DNA of 64,000 bases, taken from contig NZ_JAELVF020000001.1 of the NCBI RefSeq assembly GCF_018101125.2, positions 4,435,962 to 4,499,961 on the forward strand. Direction: 5' to 3'. Position numbers and translations under genes: made by a program. The notes below the pieces were generated by a model that saw only the letters and a program-made list of their open reading frames with translations, did no database searches and was not told the origin of the DNA. Positions 30,739 to 40,057 of this stretch are shown here, one piece after another. This DNA comes from Streptomyces tardus (GTDB taxonomy: Bacteria; Actinomycetota; Actinomycetes; Streptomycetales; Streptomycetaceae). Each line of letters starts with the position of its first letter. The stretch's first letter is position 1.

Positions 30739-32280
30739 TTGAGCGGCGAATCCGGCGTCGACGACGCCAACCCGCTGCGTGACGCCCAGGACCGACGGCT
30801 CCCGCGCATCGCGGGGCCGTCGGGCCTGGTGATCTTCGGCGTCACCGGCGACCTCTCCCGCAAGAAGCTGATGCCCGCGGTCTACGACCTGGCCAACCGC
30901 GGGCTGCTCCCACCGGGCTTCTCCCTCGTCGGGTTCGCCCGCCGGGACTGGGAGCACGAGGACTTCGCCGAGGTGGTGCGCGAAGCGGTCGAGGAGCATG
31001 CGCGCACCCCCTTCCGGTCGGAAGTCTGGGAGCAGCTGGCCCAGGGGATGCGCTTCGTTCCGGGTGTCTTCGACGACGACGAGGCGTTCGACCGGCTGCG
31101 CGACACCATCGAGGCTCTGGACAAGGAGCGCGGCACCGGGGGGAACTTCGCGTTCTACCTCTCCGTGCCGCCCAAGTTCTTCCCCACCGTCGTGCAGCAG
31201 CTCAAGAAGCACGGGCTCTCGGACGCACCCGAGGGCTCCTGGCGCAGGGCCGTGGTCGAAAAGCCCTTCGGCCACGATCTCAAGAGCGCCCAGGAGCTGA
31301 ACCAGGTCGTCTACGGCGTCTTCCGCGCCAGCCAGGTCTTCCGGATCGACCACTACCTGGGCAAGGAGACCGTCCAGAACATCCTGGCGCTGCGGTTCGC
31401 CAACACGATGTTCGAGCCCCTGTGGAACAGGTCCTACGTGGACCACGTGCAGATCACCATGGCCGAGGACATCGGCATCGGCGGTCGGGCCGGCTACTAC
31501 GACGGCATCGGCTCCGCCCGGGACGTCATCCAGAACCACCTGCTCCAGCTGCTCGCCCTGACCGCCATGGAGGAGCCGTCCTCCTTCGATGCCAAGGCGC
31601 TGCTCCTGGAGAAGCTGAAGGTGCTGCGTGCCGTGCGGCTGCCCGAGGACCTCGGCCGCCACACCGTGCGCGGCCAGTACACGGCGGGCTGGCAGGGCGG
31701 TGAGAAGGTGCCCGGCTATCTCGACGAGGAGGGCATCGATCCGCGCTCCAAGACCGACACCTTCGCGGCGATCAAGCTGGAGATCGACAACCGCCGCTGG
31801 GCGGGGGTGCCGTTTTATCTGCGCACCGGCAAGCGGCTCGGCAGGCGGGTCACCGAGATCGCGGTGGTCTTCCAGCGCGCTCCCTACTCGCCCTTCAACG
31901 CCACCGACACCCAGGAGCTGGGCCAGAACGCACTGGTCATCCGGGTGCAGCCGGACGAGGGTGTGACGATCCGCTTCGGCTCCAAGGTGCCCGGCACCTC
32001 CATGGAGATCCGGGACGTCACCATGGACTTCGCGTACGGCGAATCCTTCACCGAGTCCAGTCCCGAGGCGTACGAGCGGCTGATTCTGGACGTGCTGCTC
32101 GGCGATTCCAACCTCTTCCCGCGCCACCAGGAGGTCGAGCGGTCCTGGGAGATCCTCGACCCGGTCGAGGAGTACTGGGACACCCACGGCAGGCCGGAGC
32201 CGTACGTGGCCGGGACCTGGGGGCCGAAGGCCGCCGACGAGATGCTCGCGCGTGACGGTAGGAGCTGGCGCCGGCCATGA
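30739..32280 (+). CDS. zwf: Glucose-6-phosphate 1-dehydrogenase
   Basis: First enzyme of the oxidative pentose-phosphate pathway, making NADPH. I choose the TTG at 30739 because GAGGAG (30723-30728) lies 10 nt upstream and the product MSGESGVDDANPLRDAQDRR leads straight into the conserved part; longer frames run through tal. 513 residues. Rossmann motif GVTGDLSRKKLMPA, active-site FRIDHYLGKETVQN (catalytic His) and substrate EKPFGHDLKSAQ are present. Its stop overlaps opcA (ATGA). Confidence 0.96.
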   Translation: MSGESGVDDANPLRDAQDRRLPRIAGPSGLVIFGVTGDLSRKKLMPAVYDLANRGLLPPGFSLVGFARRDWEHEDFAEVVREAVEEHARTPFRSEVWEQLAQGMRFVPGVFDDDEAFDRLRDTIEALDKERGTGGNFAFYLSVPPKFFPTVVQQLKKHGLSDAPEGSWRRAVVEKPFGHDLKSAQELNQVVYGVFRASQVFRIDHYLGKETVQNILALRFANTMFEPLWNRSYVDHVQITMAEDIGIGGRAGYYDGIGSARDVIQNHLLQLLALTAMEEPSSFDAKALLLEKLKVLRAVRLPEDLGRHTVRGQYTAGWQGGEKVPGYLDEEGIDPRSKTDTFAAIKLEIDNRRWAGVPFYLRTGKRLGRRVTEIAVVFQRAPYSPFNATDTQELGQNALVIRVQPDEGVTIRFGSKVPGTSMEIRDVTMDFAYGESFTESSPEAYERLILDVLLGDSNLFPRHQEVERSWEILDPVEEYWDTHGRPEPYVAGTWGPKAADEMLARDGRSWRRP

Positions 32281-33425
32281 ACACCAATCTCACCGACACC
32301 ACATCGAGCCAGATCAACGCGGCTCTGGTGCGGACCCGCCGTGCCGCCGGCTTCCCGGCCGTCGGCATGGTGCTCACGCTGGTCATCGTGACCGACGAGG
32401 GCAACCACTACGACGCGCTGCGGGCGGCGAGCGACGCGTCCAAGGAGCACCCCTCCCGAATCCTCGTGGTCATCCGCCGCCCCGGTCGCTCACCGCGCGC
32501 CCGCGCCCGTGCTCAGCTCGACGCCGAGGTGCGGATGGGCGGCGAGACCGGCACCGGCGAGACCGTACTGCTGCGCCTGCACGGCGAGTTGGCCGCGCAC
32601 GCCTACAGCGTGGTGCTGCCGCTGCTGCTGCCGGACGCCCCTGTGGTCGTCTGGTGGCCGGAGGACGCCCCGGTCAATCCTGCCGAGGACCTGCTCGGCA
32701 CGCTCGCTCAGCGCCGTATCACCGATGCGGCGGCCAGCGAGGACCCGGTCGCCGCGCTGGAGGTGCGCGCCGAGACGTACGCCCCGGGCGACACCGACCT
32801 GGCGTGGACCAGAGTGACGCCCTGGCGCAGTGTGCTGGCCGCGGCTCTGGACCAGAAGCACGGCCCGATCAGCGCGGCCGTCGTGGAGGGCGAGGCGTAC
32901 AACCCCAGCACCGAGCTGCTGGCTCTCTGGCTAGCCGCGAGACTCGGGGTGCCGGTGGACCGGGTGGTGTCCGACGGCCCGGGCATCACCGCGGTGCGGC
33001 TGGGCACCCCGGAGGGCCAGATCTGCCTGGACCGGCCGGACGAGCGGCTCGCCGAGCTGGCGGTTCCGGGCCAGCCGGACCGCCATGTCGCCCTGCACCG
33101 GCGTACGACGGCGGAGCTGATCGCCGAGGAGCTGCGCAGGCTCGATCCGGACGAGACGTACCAGGAGGCGGTCTGCTTCGGCCTCGGCAGACTGGGCCCC
33201 GCACCGCCGGCGACGTCCGGCCCCGTCGGCACGGAGACCGGAGCCGGGGCGGAGACCGGAGCCGGGGCGGGCGGGCAGACCGGCACGGAGGCGGGCGCGC
33301 AGGACCGTGGCGAGGCCCGGACCCCACCCCGTGCCGCGCGCAGCGGGAAGAGCAGCGCGGGGGAGAGCGGGCGCGGAAAGGCAGCCGGCGCCGCGGGGCG
33401 CGGGCGGAAGGAGGCCGGCTCATGA
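32277..33425 (+). CDS. opcA: OpcA, glucose-6-phosphate dehydrogenase assembly/activator protein
   Basis: OpcA proteins bind and activate Zwf in cyanobacteria and actinobacteria and respond to redox. 382 residues. The conserved core ends near FGLGRLGP (about residue 300); the motifs HPSRILVVIRRP and APVVVWWPEDAP are typical. The last ~80 residues form an Ala/Gly/Lys/Arg-rich low-complexity tail containing a tandem 18-bp repeat. ATGA overlap with zwf and CATG overlap with pgl give a tightly linked operon. Confidence 0.93.
   Translation: MNTNLTDTTSSQINAALVRTRRAAGFPAVGMVLTLVIVTDEGNHYDALRAASDASKEHPSRILVVIRRPGRSPRARARAQLDAEVRMGGETGTGETVLLRLHGELAAHAYSVVLPLLLPDAPVVVWWPEDAPVNPAEDLLGTLAQRRITDAAASEDPVAALEVRAETYAPGDTDLAWTRVTPWRSVLAAALDQKHGPISAAVVEGEAYNPSTELLALWLAARLGVPVDRVVSDGPGITAVRLGTPEGQICLDRPDERLAELAVPGQPDRHVALHRRTTAELIAEELRRLDPDETYQEAVCFGLGRLGPAPPATSGPVGTETGAGAETGAGAGGQTGTEAGAQDRGEARTPPRAARSGKSSAGESGRGKAAGAAGRGRKEAGS
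33232..33267 (+). repeat. 18-bp perfect tandem duplication in the opcA tail
   Basis: CGGAGACCGGAGCCGGGG at 33232-33249 is repeated at 33250-33267, encoding ETGAGA twice. In frame, so copy number may vary between strains without losing the protein. Confidence 0.85.
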
Positions 33426-34207
33426 CCGGCAGGCCCGAGCCCCAGGTGGTCGTCCACCCCTCCAAGGAGGACATGGCCGCGACCACCGCGGCCCGGCTGG
33501 TGACCACACTCGTCACGGCGCAGAGCGAGGGCGGCACCGCCTCCGTTGTCCTGACCGGCGGCCGGAACGGGAACGGCGTGCTCGCCGCGCTCGCTGCCTC
33601 CCCGGGCAGGGACGCGGTCGACTGGTCGCGGCTGGACCTGTGGTGGGGCGACGAGCGCTATCTGCCCTCGGGCGACCCCGACCGCAACGACACCCAGGCC
33701 CGTGCCGCGTTGCTGGACAGCGTGCCGCTGGACCCCGCCCGGGTGCACTCGATGCCGGGTCCGGACGGCCCGCACGGCGCGGACGTCGAGTCGGCCGCCG
33801 CCGCGTACGCCGCGGAGTTGGCCGATGCGGCCCCGGCCGGCCTGGCGACGCCCGGGTTCGACGTGCTGCTGCTCGGCGTCGGGCCGGACGCGCACATCGC
33901 CTCGCTCTTCCCCGAGTCGCCCGCCGTGCGGGAGACCGAGCGGTTCGCGGTGGGTGTACGAGGCGCGCCCAAGCCGCCGCCCACCCGGATCTCCCTGACG
34001 CTGCCCGCAGTTCGCGGTGCGCGGGAGGTGTGGTTGCTGGCGGCCGGCGAGGACAAGGCGGGAGCGGCGGCGCTCAGCCTCTCCGGAGCGGGTGAGCTGC
34101 AGGCGCCGGCGGCCGGTGCGTCCGGGCGCGACCGCACACTGTGGCTGCTGGACCGGGCGGCGGCGCGGGAGTTGCCCGCCGACCTCCGTCCGCCGATCTC
34201 CTCCTGA
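33422..34207 (+). CDS. pgl: 6-phosphogluconolactonase
   Basis: Hydrolyses 6-phosphogluconolactone, the product of Zwf. 261 residues from ATG 33422, overlapping the opcA stop. SugarP-isomerase-fold motif SVVLTGGRNGNGVL, WWGDERY and GVGPDAHIASLFPE are typical. Completes the oxidative branch; 6-phosphogluconate dehydrogenase is not in this window. Confidence 0.95.
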   Translation: MTGRPEPQVVVHPSKEDMAATTAARLVTTLVTAQSEGGTASVVLTGGRNGNGVLAALAASPGRDAVDWSRLDLWWGDERYLPSGDPDRNDTQARAALLDSVPLDPARVHSMPGPDGPHGADVESAAAAYAAELADAAPAGLATPGFDVLLLGVGPDAHIASLFPESPAVRETERFAVGVRGAPKPPPTRISLTLPAVRGAREVWLLAAGEDKAGAAALSLSGAGELQAPAAGASGRDRTLWLLDRAAARELPADLRPPISS

Positions 34208-34233
34208 CGTCGGCGCGGTCTCGGCGCCGTGCC

Positions 34234-34266
34234 GTACTCCCCGGGGGCTCCGGCCCTCGGGAGTAC
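34234..34266. terminator. Bidirectional terminator, pgl / ABC permease
   Basis: GTACTCCC (34234-34241) pairs with GGGAGTAC (34259-34266), with further inner pairing of CCGGG and CTCGG. Lies between convergent genes. Confidence 0.75.
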
Positions 34267-34344
34267 GGAGCCCGGTGAGTGGTGACCGCGGAGGGCGCAG
34301 AGGCTCCTCCAAGCTGAGAGCGAGCCTCCCGGAGCGCCCGGCGG

Positions 34345-35130
34345 TCACTCCCAGCGGAAGAAGCGGGCAGCCAGACCGAGCGCCAGCACGGCCCATGCGC
34401 CGAGTACGCCCAGCTCGGCCCAGGGGAGTGCGGTGCCCTCTTGGAGCACGGCCCGCAGGCCCTCGGAGAGGGCGGAGATGGGAAGCAGCTCCAGCACCGC
34501 CTGCACGCCCCCGGGGAAGCGGTCGAGCGGTACGACGACGCCGCCGCAGACCAGCAGCAGGACGAAGACCAGATTCGCCGCGGCCAGGGTGGCCTCGGCC
34601 CGCAGCGTTCCGGCCATCAGCAGACCGAGTCCGGAGAACGCCGCGGTGCCCGCGAGCAGCAGCAGGAGGACCGCGACCGCGCCGGCGGCCCCGCCGGCGG
34701 GCGACCAGCCCAGCGCCAGGGCGACGCCGACCAGCAGCGCCACCTGAAGCACCTCGATCACCAGAACCGAGCAGGTCTTGGCGCACATCAGGCCCCAGCG
34801 CGGCAGCGGTGTGGCGGCGAGCCGCTTCAGTACGCCGTACCGCCGCTCGAAGCCGGTGGAGATGGCCTGGCCGGTGAAGGCTGTGGAGAGCACCGCGAGG
34901 GCGAGCACTCCCGGGGCCAGGAAGTCGACCCGCTCGCCCTCTCCCGTGTCGACGATGTCCACGGCGCTGAAGAGCACCAGCAGCAGCGTCGGAATGATTA
35001 CGGTGAGCAGCAGCTGTTCGCCGTGGCGCAGCAGCATCCGGGTCTCCAGGGCGGCCTGGACCGCGACCATGCGGGGCAGCGGTGCGGCGCCGGGGCGGGG
35101 GGTCCAGTTGCCGGTCTCGGTGGCACTCAC
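34345..35130 (-). CDS. ABC-2 type transporter permease
   Basis: 261 residues from GTG 35130 (MSATETGNW), which overlaps the stop of the ATPase gene (GTGA), so the two are translationally coupled. About six membrane helices (for example LLLTVIIPTLLLVLFSAV and AVAVLLLLLAGTAAFSGLGLLM), with the ABC-2 loop FERRYGVLKRLAATPLPRW that contacts the ATPase. Exporter class; substrate unknown. No periplasmic binding protein is present, as expected for export. Confidence 0.92.
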   Translation of the reverse strand: MSATETGNWTPRPGAAPLPRMVAVQAALETRMLLRHGEQLLLTVIIPTLLLVLFSAVDIVDTGEGERVDFLAPGVLALAVLSTAFTGQAISTGFERRYGVLKRLAATPLPRWGLMCAKTCSVLVIEVLQVALLVGVALALGWSPAGGAAGAVAVLLLLLAGTAAFSGLGLLMAGTLRAEATLAAANLVFVLLLVCGGVVVPLDRFPGGVQAVLELLPISALSEGLRAVLQEGTALPWAELGVLGAWAVLALGLAARFFRWE

Positions 35131-36053
35131 CCGCGCAGCTCCTTGCCTGTCAGCTCGAGGAAGACGTCCTCCAGCGTGTGCCGTTCGACCGCGATGCGGT
35201 CCGGCAGGACTCCGTTCTGGGCGCACCAGGCGGTGACCGTGGCGAGCAGCTGGGGCTTCACCTCGCCGGTGATCAGGTAGCTACCGGGGGCCGGTTCGAC
35301 CGCCTTGCAGTCCGGTGGCAGCGCGGTGAGCAGGGACTCCAGGTCCAGCCCCGGGCGGCCCTCGAAGCGCAGGGTGTTCCGCGCGTTGCCGCGGCACAGC
35401 GCCGCGGGCTCGTCGTGGGCGATGACCCGGCCCGCGTCCACGATCGCGACCCGGTCGGCCAGCTCCTCGGCCTCGTCCATGAAGTGGGTGGTCAGCAGGA
35501 CGGTCACACCGTCCGCGCGGAGTTCGCGCACCAGCTCCCAGGTCGCCCGCCGTGCCTGGGGGTCCAGGCCGGCGGTGGGTTCGTCGAGGAAGACCAGCTC
35601 GGGTCTGCCGACGACGGCCATGGCCAGTGAGAGGCGCTGCTGCTGGCCCCCGGAGAGCCGGCGGTAGGGGGTGCGCCCGCAGGAGCCGAGGCCAAGGCGT
35701 TCGGCGAGCGCGTCCGTGTCGAGGGGGTGTGCGTGCAGGCTCGCGATGTGCCGAAGCATCTCCATCGCGCGGACTCCTGGGTAGATCCCGCCGCTCTGCA
35801 GCATCACGCCGATCCGCGGTCGCAGTTCGGCCGCGTCGGCGAGCGGGTCGAGTCCGAGGACCCGTACCTGCCCGGCGTCGGGTCTGCGGTAGCCCTCGCA
35901 GACCTCGACGGTGGTGGTCTTCCCGGCGCCGTTCGGGCCGAGTACGGCGGTGACGGAGCCGCGCTCCACGGTGAGGTCGAGACCGTCGACCGCCGTGCTG
36001 CGTCCGTACCGCTTCACCAGTCCTGCGACCTCGACAGCCGCGGTTGCGTGCAT
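35127..36053 (-). CDS. ABC transporter ATP-binding protein (DrrA-like)
   Basis: 308 residues from ATG 36053, supported by TAGACT 7 nt upstream (36061-36066), leaderless. Walker A GPNGAGKTT, signature RLSGGQQQR, Walker B LVFLDEPTAGLDP, and His-switch TTHFMDEAEEL. The C-terminal extension ending TLEDVFLELTGKELRG is characteristic of DrrA/CcmA-like exporters, where it binds the permease. Divergent from sufR across a region with an iron-box-like palindrome, and the same arrangement occurs near suf in other streptomycetes, but no link to iron transport can be read from the protein. Confidence 0.94.
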   Translation of the reverse strand: MHATAAVEVAGLVKRYGRSTAVDGLDLTVERGSVTAVLGPNGAGKTTTVEVCEGYRRPDAGQVRVLGLDPLADAAELRPRIGVMLQSGGIYPGVRAMEMLRHIASLHAHPLDTDALAERLGLGSCGRTPYRRLSGGQQQRLSLAMAVVGRPELVFLDEPTAGLDPQARRATWELVRELRADGVTVLLTTHFMDEAEELADRVAIVDAGRVIAHDEPAALCRGNARNTLRFEGRPGLDLESLLTALPPDCKAVEPAPGSYLITGEVKPQLLATVTAWCAQNGVLPDRIAVERHTLEDVFLELTGKELRG

Positions 36054-36144
36054 GCGGTCGAGTCTAGGGAGCCGCCCGGGGCCGGTGCCGCGCGGGGTTG
36101 GCCGGTCCGCGGGCGCCGCGGTCCGGCAGTGCCGGGCATGCCGG

Positions 36145-36160
36145 GTAAGGCTTGCCTTAC
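36145..36160. promoter_or_regulatory. Perfect palindrome resembling a DtxR/IdeR iron box
   Basis: GTAAGGCTTGCCTTAC lies between the divergent ABC ATPase gene and sufR. Aligned with the IdeR/DmdR box TTAGGTTAGGCTAACCTAA it matches 12 of 19 positions including both AGG/CCT triplets. It is 52-67 nt upstream of the sufR -10 candidate TAATTA (36212-36217). Confidence 0.4.
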
Positions 36161-36211
36161 GTGATGCACCCCATTCGTGCGGGTCACAAGGGCGGCTTGC
36201 CGCGACTCTTC

Positions 36212-36217
36212 TAATTA
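36212..36217 (+). promoter_or_regulatory. Candidate sufR/suf operon -10 (TAATTA)
   Basis: AT-rich hexamer 16 nt before the sufR GTG; a start near 36224 would leave a leader of under 10 nt, so the transcript may be almost leaderless. No clear -35. Confidence 0.4.
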
Positions 36218-36232
36218 CGCAACAATGGCGTT

Positions 36233-37045
36233 GTGAAAAACACGGGTCCTGCTGAGCGCCCGGCGACCGGCCCGGTCGCCGGGGGCGTCGGTGCCACCTC
36301 GGCACCCGACGAGCAGCAGGGCACCCGTAACAGGGTGGCTCGTTCCATCCTCGACCACGGTCCGTCCACTGCGGCGGAGCTGGCCGAGCGGCTGGAGCTG
36401 ACCCAGGCGGCGGTCCGCCGTCATCTGGACGCCCTGGTGGCCGATCGCGTGGTCGAGCCGCGGGCGCAGCGGGTGTACGGCGCCCGGGGCCGGGGCCGGC
36501 CGGCCAAGGTCTTCGCGCTCACCGAGAGCGGCCGGGACGCCTTCGACCAGGCCTACGACGAGCTCGCCACCGACGCCATGCGCTGGATTGCGCGTGCCGC
36601 CGGCGGCGGCGATCCGGGTCAGGCCGCAGTGGCCGCGTTCGCAAGGGCCTGGGTGGAGTCCCAGGTCGAGCGTTACCGCGAGCGGGTCGAGGGGGCCGCA
36701 CCGCAGGAGAGGGCACAGGTGCTGGCCGAGGCGCTCAGCGAGGACGGGTACGCTGCCACCGCGCGCAGTGCGCCCGCTTCCGCCGGTGAGCAGCTCTGTC
36801 AGCACCACTGCCCGGTGGCTCATGCCGCGGAGCAGTTCCCGCAGCTGTGCGAGGCGGAGACCGAGATCTTCTCCCGCCTGCTCGGGACACATGTCCAGCG
36901 CCTGGCCACCATCGCGCACGGCGACGGGGTGTGCACCACCTACGTGCCGCACGCGGCGAGATCGCCCGAGCCACCACCGCACGAGCCAGAGCAACAGCAG
37001 CACGCAACCGCATCCGAAAGCACAGCCGGGAGGAACCCCGTATGA
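36233..37045 (+). CDS. sufR: SufR, Fe-S cluster-binding repressor of the suf operon
   Basis: DeoR/ArsR-like winged helix regulator that senses Fe-S status and represses the suf operon when clusters are sufficient. 270 residues. HTH at about 45-85 ([21 protein letters not shown]) and wing with [13 protein letters not shown]; the C-terminal cluster site contains [21 protein letters not shown] with Cys residues and a further Cys in [11 protein letters not shown], matching SufR. Its stop overlaps the sufB start (ATGA), so repressor and scaffold are cotranscribed, giving autoregulation. Confidence 0.95.
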   Translation: MKNTGPAERPATGPVAGGVGATSAPDEQQGTRNRVARSILDHGPSTAAELAERLELTQAAVRRHLDALVADRVVEPRAQRVYGARGRGRPAKVFALTESGRDAFDQAYDELATDAMRWIARAAGGGDPGQAAVAAFARAWVESQVERYRERVEGAAPQERAQVLAEALSEDGYAATARSAPASAGEQLCQHHCPVAHAAEQFPQLCEAETEIFSRLLGTHVQRLATIAHGDGVCTTYVPHAARSPEPPPHEPEQQQHATASESTAGRNPV

Positions 37046-38463
37046 CTCTCCCCACGGAGACTGCTCACCCCGAACTGGAGGGGCTGGGCAACTACGAGTA
37101 CGGCTGGTCCGACTCCGACGCGGCGGGCGCCACCGCCAAGCGAGGACTGTCCGAGGACGTCGTCCGCGACATCTCGGGGAAGAAGTCCGAGGTGGACTGG
37201 ATGCTGAAGATGCGGCTCAAGGGCCTGAAGCTCTTCGGCAAGAAGCCGATGCCGAGCTGGGGCTCGGACCTCAGCGGAATCGACTTCGACAACATCAAGT
37301 ACTTCGTGCGGTCCACGGAGAAGCAGGCCCAGAGCTGGGAGGACCTGCCCGAGGACATCAAGAACACCTACGACAAGCTCGGCATCCCAGAGGCGGAGAA
37401 GCAGCGCCTGGTCGCCGGTGTCGCCGCCCAGTACGAGTCCGAGGTCGTCTACCACCAGATCCGCGAGGACCTGGAGGCCCAGGGCGTTCTCTTCCTGGAC
37501 ACCGACACTGCGCTCAAGGAGCACCCGGAGCTCTTCCAGGAGCACTTCGGCACGGTCATCCCGGCCGGCGACAACAAGTTCGCCGCGTTGAACACCGCGG
37601 TGTGGTCGGGCGGTTCGTTCATCTACGTCCCGCCGGGCGTGCACGTCGACATCCCGCTCCAGGCCTACTTCCGGATCAACACCGAGAACATGGGCCAGTT
37701 CGAGCGGACGCTGATCATCGTCGACGAGGACGCCTACGTCCACTACGTCGAGGGCTGCACCGCCCCGATCTACGACTCGGACTCGCTGCACTCCGCGGTC
37801 GTCGAGATCATCGTCAAGAAGGGCGGACGCTGCCGCTACACGACCATCCAGAACTGGTCGAACAACGTCTACAACCTGGTCACCAAGCGTGCCGTGGCCT
37901 ATGAGGGCGCGACCATGGAGTGGGTCGACGGCAACATCGGCTCCAAGGTCACCATGAAGTACCCGGCCATCTACCTGATGGGGGAGCACGCCAAGGGCGA
38001 GACCCTCTCGGTCGCCTTCGCGGGCGAGGGCCAGCACCAGGACGCCGGCGCCAAGATGGTGCACATGGCGCCCAACACCTCCTCCAACATCGTCTCCAAG
38101 TCGGTGGCGCGGGGCGGCGGTCGTACCTCCTACCGCGGTCTGATCGAGATCGGCGAGGGCGCGTCGGGCTCCAAGTCCAACGTGCTGTGCGACGCGTTGC
38201 TGGTCGACACCGTCTCCCGCTCCGACACCTACCCCTACGTCGACGTCCGCGAGGACGACGTGACGATGGGCCACGAGGCGACCGTCTCCAAGGTCAGCGA
38301 CGACCAGCTCTTCTACCTGATGAGCCGGGGCATGGCCGAGGACGAGGCGATGGCGATGATCGTGCGCGGCTTCGTCGAGCCGATCGCCAAGGAGCTGCCC
38401 ATGGAGTACGCGCTGGAACTCAACCGGCTGATCGAGCTCCAGATGGAGGGTTCGGTCGGCTGA
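37042..38463 (+). CDS. sufB: SufB, Fe-S scaffold subunit
   Basis: SufB builds nascent clusters in the SufBC2D complex. 473 residues from ATG 37042 with GGGAGGAA at 37029-37036. Motifs [29 protein letters not shown] and the C-terminal [21 protein letters not shown] are typical. The Cys in [13 protein letters not shown] is one of the conserved Cys used for cluster assembly. No intein is inserted, unlike mycobacterial SufB. Confidence 0.98.
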   Translation: MTLPTETAHPELEGLGNYEYGWSDSDAAGATAKRGLSEDVVRDISGKKSEVDWMLKMRLKGLKLFGKKPMPSWGSDLSGIDFDNIKYFVRSTEKQAQSWEDLPEDIKNTYDKLGIPEAEKQRLVAGVAAQYESEVVYHQIREDLEAQGVLFLDTDTALKEHPELFQEHFGTVIPAGDNKFAALNTAVWSGGSFIYVPPGVHVDIPLQAYFRINTENMGQFERTLIIVDEDAYVHYVEGCTAPIYDSDSLHSAVVEIIVKKGGRCRYTTIQNWSNNVYNLVTKRAVAYEGATMEWVDGNIGSKVTMKYPAIYLMGEHAKGETLSVAFAGEGQHQDAGAKMVHMAPNTSSNIVSKSVARGGGRTSYRGLIEIGEGASGSKSNVLCDALLVDTVSRSDTYPYVDVREDDVTMGHEATVSKVSDDQLFYLMSRGMAEDEAMAMIVRGFVEPIAKELPMEYALELNRLIELQMEGSVG

Positions 38464-38521
38464 CCGGCCCCGTACCGGGCGCCCGGCGCCCAGCCCTCCC
38501 CACCGAACCGACAGGCAGAAA

Positions 38522-39721
38522 GTGAGCACGACGACAGCCATGGCTGAGGCTCAGAACCCACCGGCGGGTGCCAACACCTCCGGATCGATCGCGGTGGCCG
38601 GCGAGTCCACCGTCGCCACCCGGATGAGCGCCGCTCCGTCCTTCGACGTGGCGGACTTCCCGGTGCCGCACGGCCGCGAAGAGGAGTGGCGCTTCACTCC
38701 GCTGGACCGCCTGAAGGGGCTGCACGACGGCTCAGCCGAGGCGTCCGGCAGCGTCAAGGCCGAGATTTCGGCCCCGGACGAGGTCACCGTCGAGTCGGTC
38801 GGCCGCGAGGACGCCCGACTCGGCCGCGCGGGCGCCCCGATCGACCGGGTCGCCGCACAGGCGTACAGCTCCTTCGAGCGGGCCACCGTGGTGACCGTGC
38901 CGAAGGAGGCGGTGCTGGACGAGCCGATCCGCGTCGGCCTGCACGGCCAGGGCGGAGTGACGTACGGGCACACGGTGTTCGAGCTGAAGCAGTTCGCCGA
39001 GGCGGTCATCGTCATCGACCACACCGGCGACACGGTGCGCAGCGCCAACGTCGAGTTCGTACTGGGCGACGGCGCCAAGCTGACCGTCGTCTCCGTGCAG
39101 GACTGGGACGACACGGCCGTCCACTGCTCCCAGCACAACGCGCTGGTCGGCCGGGACGCCACCTTCAAGTCCGTGGTGGTGACCTTCGGCGGGGACCTCG
39201 TACGGCTGAACCCGCGCGTCAGCTACACCGGCCCCGGCGGTGAGGCCGAGCTGTACGGCCTGTTCTTCACCGACAACGGCCAGCACCAGGAGCACCGTCT
39301 GCTGGTGGACCACGACACCCCCAACTGCCGCAGCAACGTCGCCTACAAGGGCGCGCTCCAGGGCGCGGACGCGCATGCGGTGTGGATCGGTGACGTGATC
39401 ATCCGCAAGGACGCCGCGGGCACCGACACCTACGAGTTGAACCGCAACCTCGTGCTCACCGACGGCGCACGCGTCGATTCGGTCCCCAACCTGGAGATCG
39501 AGACCGGCGAGATCGTCGGCGCGGGCCATGCTTCGGCGACCGGCCGCTTCGAGGACGAGCAGCTCTTCTACCTGATGTCGCGCGGTATCTCGGCGGACGA
39601 GGCCCGGCGCCTGGTCGTCCGCGGCTTCTTCGCCGAGCTGGTCCAGCAGATCGGCCTGCCCGATCTCCAGGAGCGGCTCATCGCCAAGATCGACGCCGAG
39701 TTGGAGGCGTCTGTCGCATGA
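38522..39721 (+). CDS. sufD: SufD, Fe-S assembly subunit
   Basis: Paralogue of SufB forming the SufBC2D scaffold. 399 residues from GTG 38522 (AGGCAGAAAG upstream); ATG 38540 is an alternative. C-terminal [23 protein letters not shown] mirrors SufB. Contains HGREEEWRFTPLDRL near the N-terminus, as in SufD. Overlaps the ferredoxin gene by 4 nt. Confidence 0.96.
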   Translation: MSTTTAMAEAQNPPAGANTSGSIAVAGESTVATRMSAAPSFDVADFPVPHGREEEWRFTPLDRLKGLHDGSAEASGSVKAEISAPDEVTVESVGREDARLGRAGAPIDRVAAQAYSSFERATVVTVPKEAVLDEPIRVGLHGQGGVTYGHTVFELKQFAEAVIVIDHTGDTVRSANVEFVLGDGAKLTVVSVQDWDDTAVHCSQHNALVGRDATFKSVVVTFGGDLVRLNPRVSYTGPGGEAELYGLFFTDNGQHQEHRLLVDHDTPNCRSNVAYKGALQGADAHAVWIGDVIIRKDAAGTDTYELNRNLVLTDGARVDSVPNLEIETGEIVGAGHASATGRFEDEQLFYLMSRGISADEARRLVVRGFFAELVQQIGLPDLQERLIAKIDAELEASVA

Positions 39722-40050
39722 GTGCCTTCGTCGAGGCAGCGAAGCTGGCCGAGCTGGAGGAGGACACCCCGAAGCGGGTGGAGATCGACGGCACACCGGT
39801 CTCGCTGGTGCGCACCGAGGGCGAGGTGTTCGCGATCAACGACATCTGCTCGCACGCGAACGTCTCCCTCTCCGAGGGCGAGGTCGACAACTGCGCCATC
39901 GAGTGCTGGCTGCACGGGTCGGCTTTCGACCTGCGCACCGGCAAGCCGTCCGGGCTGCCGGCGACCCAGCCCGTTCCCGTTTACCCCGTAAAGATCGAAG
40001 GCGAGGGGCCGGCCGCGGCCGTGCTCGTCTCCGTCACCCAGGAGTCCTGA
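39718..40050 (+). CDS. Rieske-type ferredoxin subunit in the suf operon
   Basis: 110 residues, a soluble Rieske [2Fe-2S] protein with CSHANVSLSEGEV and CWLHGSAFD. Annotated in actinobacteria as non-heme iron oxygenase ferredoxin subunit. Its conserved place between sufD and sufC suggests electron supply for Fe-S assembly rather than an oxygenase; this is inference from position. ATGA overlap with sufD. Confidence 0.92.
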   Translation: MSAFVEAAKLAELEEDTPKRVEIDGTPVSLVRTEGEVFAINDICSHANVSLSEGEVDNCAIECWLHGSAFDLRTGKPSGLPATQPVPVYPVKIEGEGPAAAVLVSVTQES

Positions 40051-40057
40051 AGTCCCC

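Noticed and set aside
29522-32187. Long minus-strand open frames opposite tal and zwf.
   Set aside because: Antisense shadows of well-identified genes with no motif of their own.
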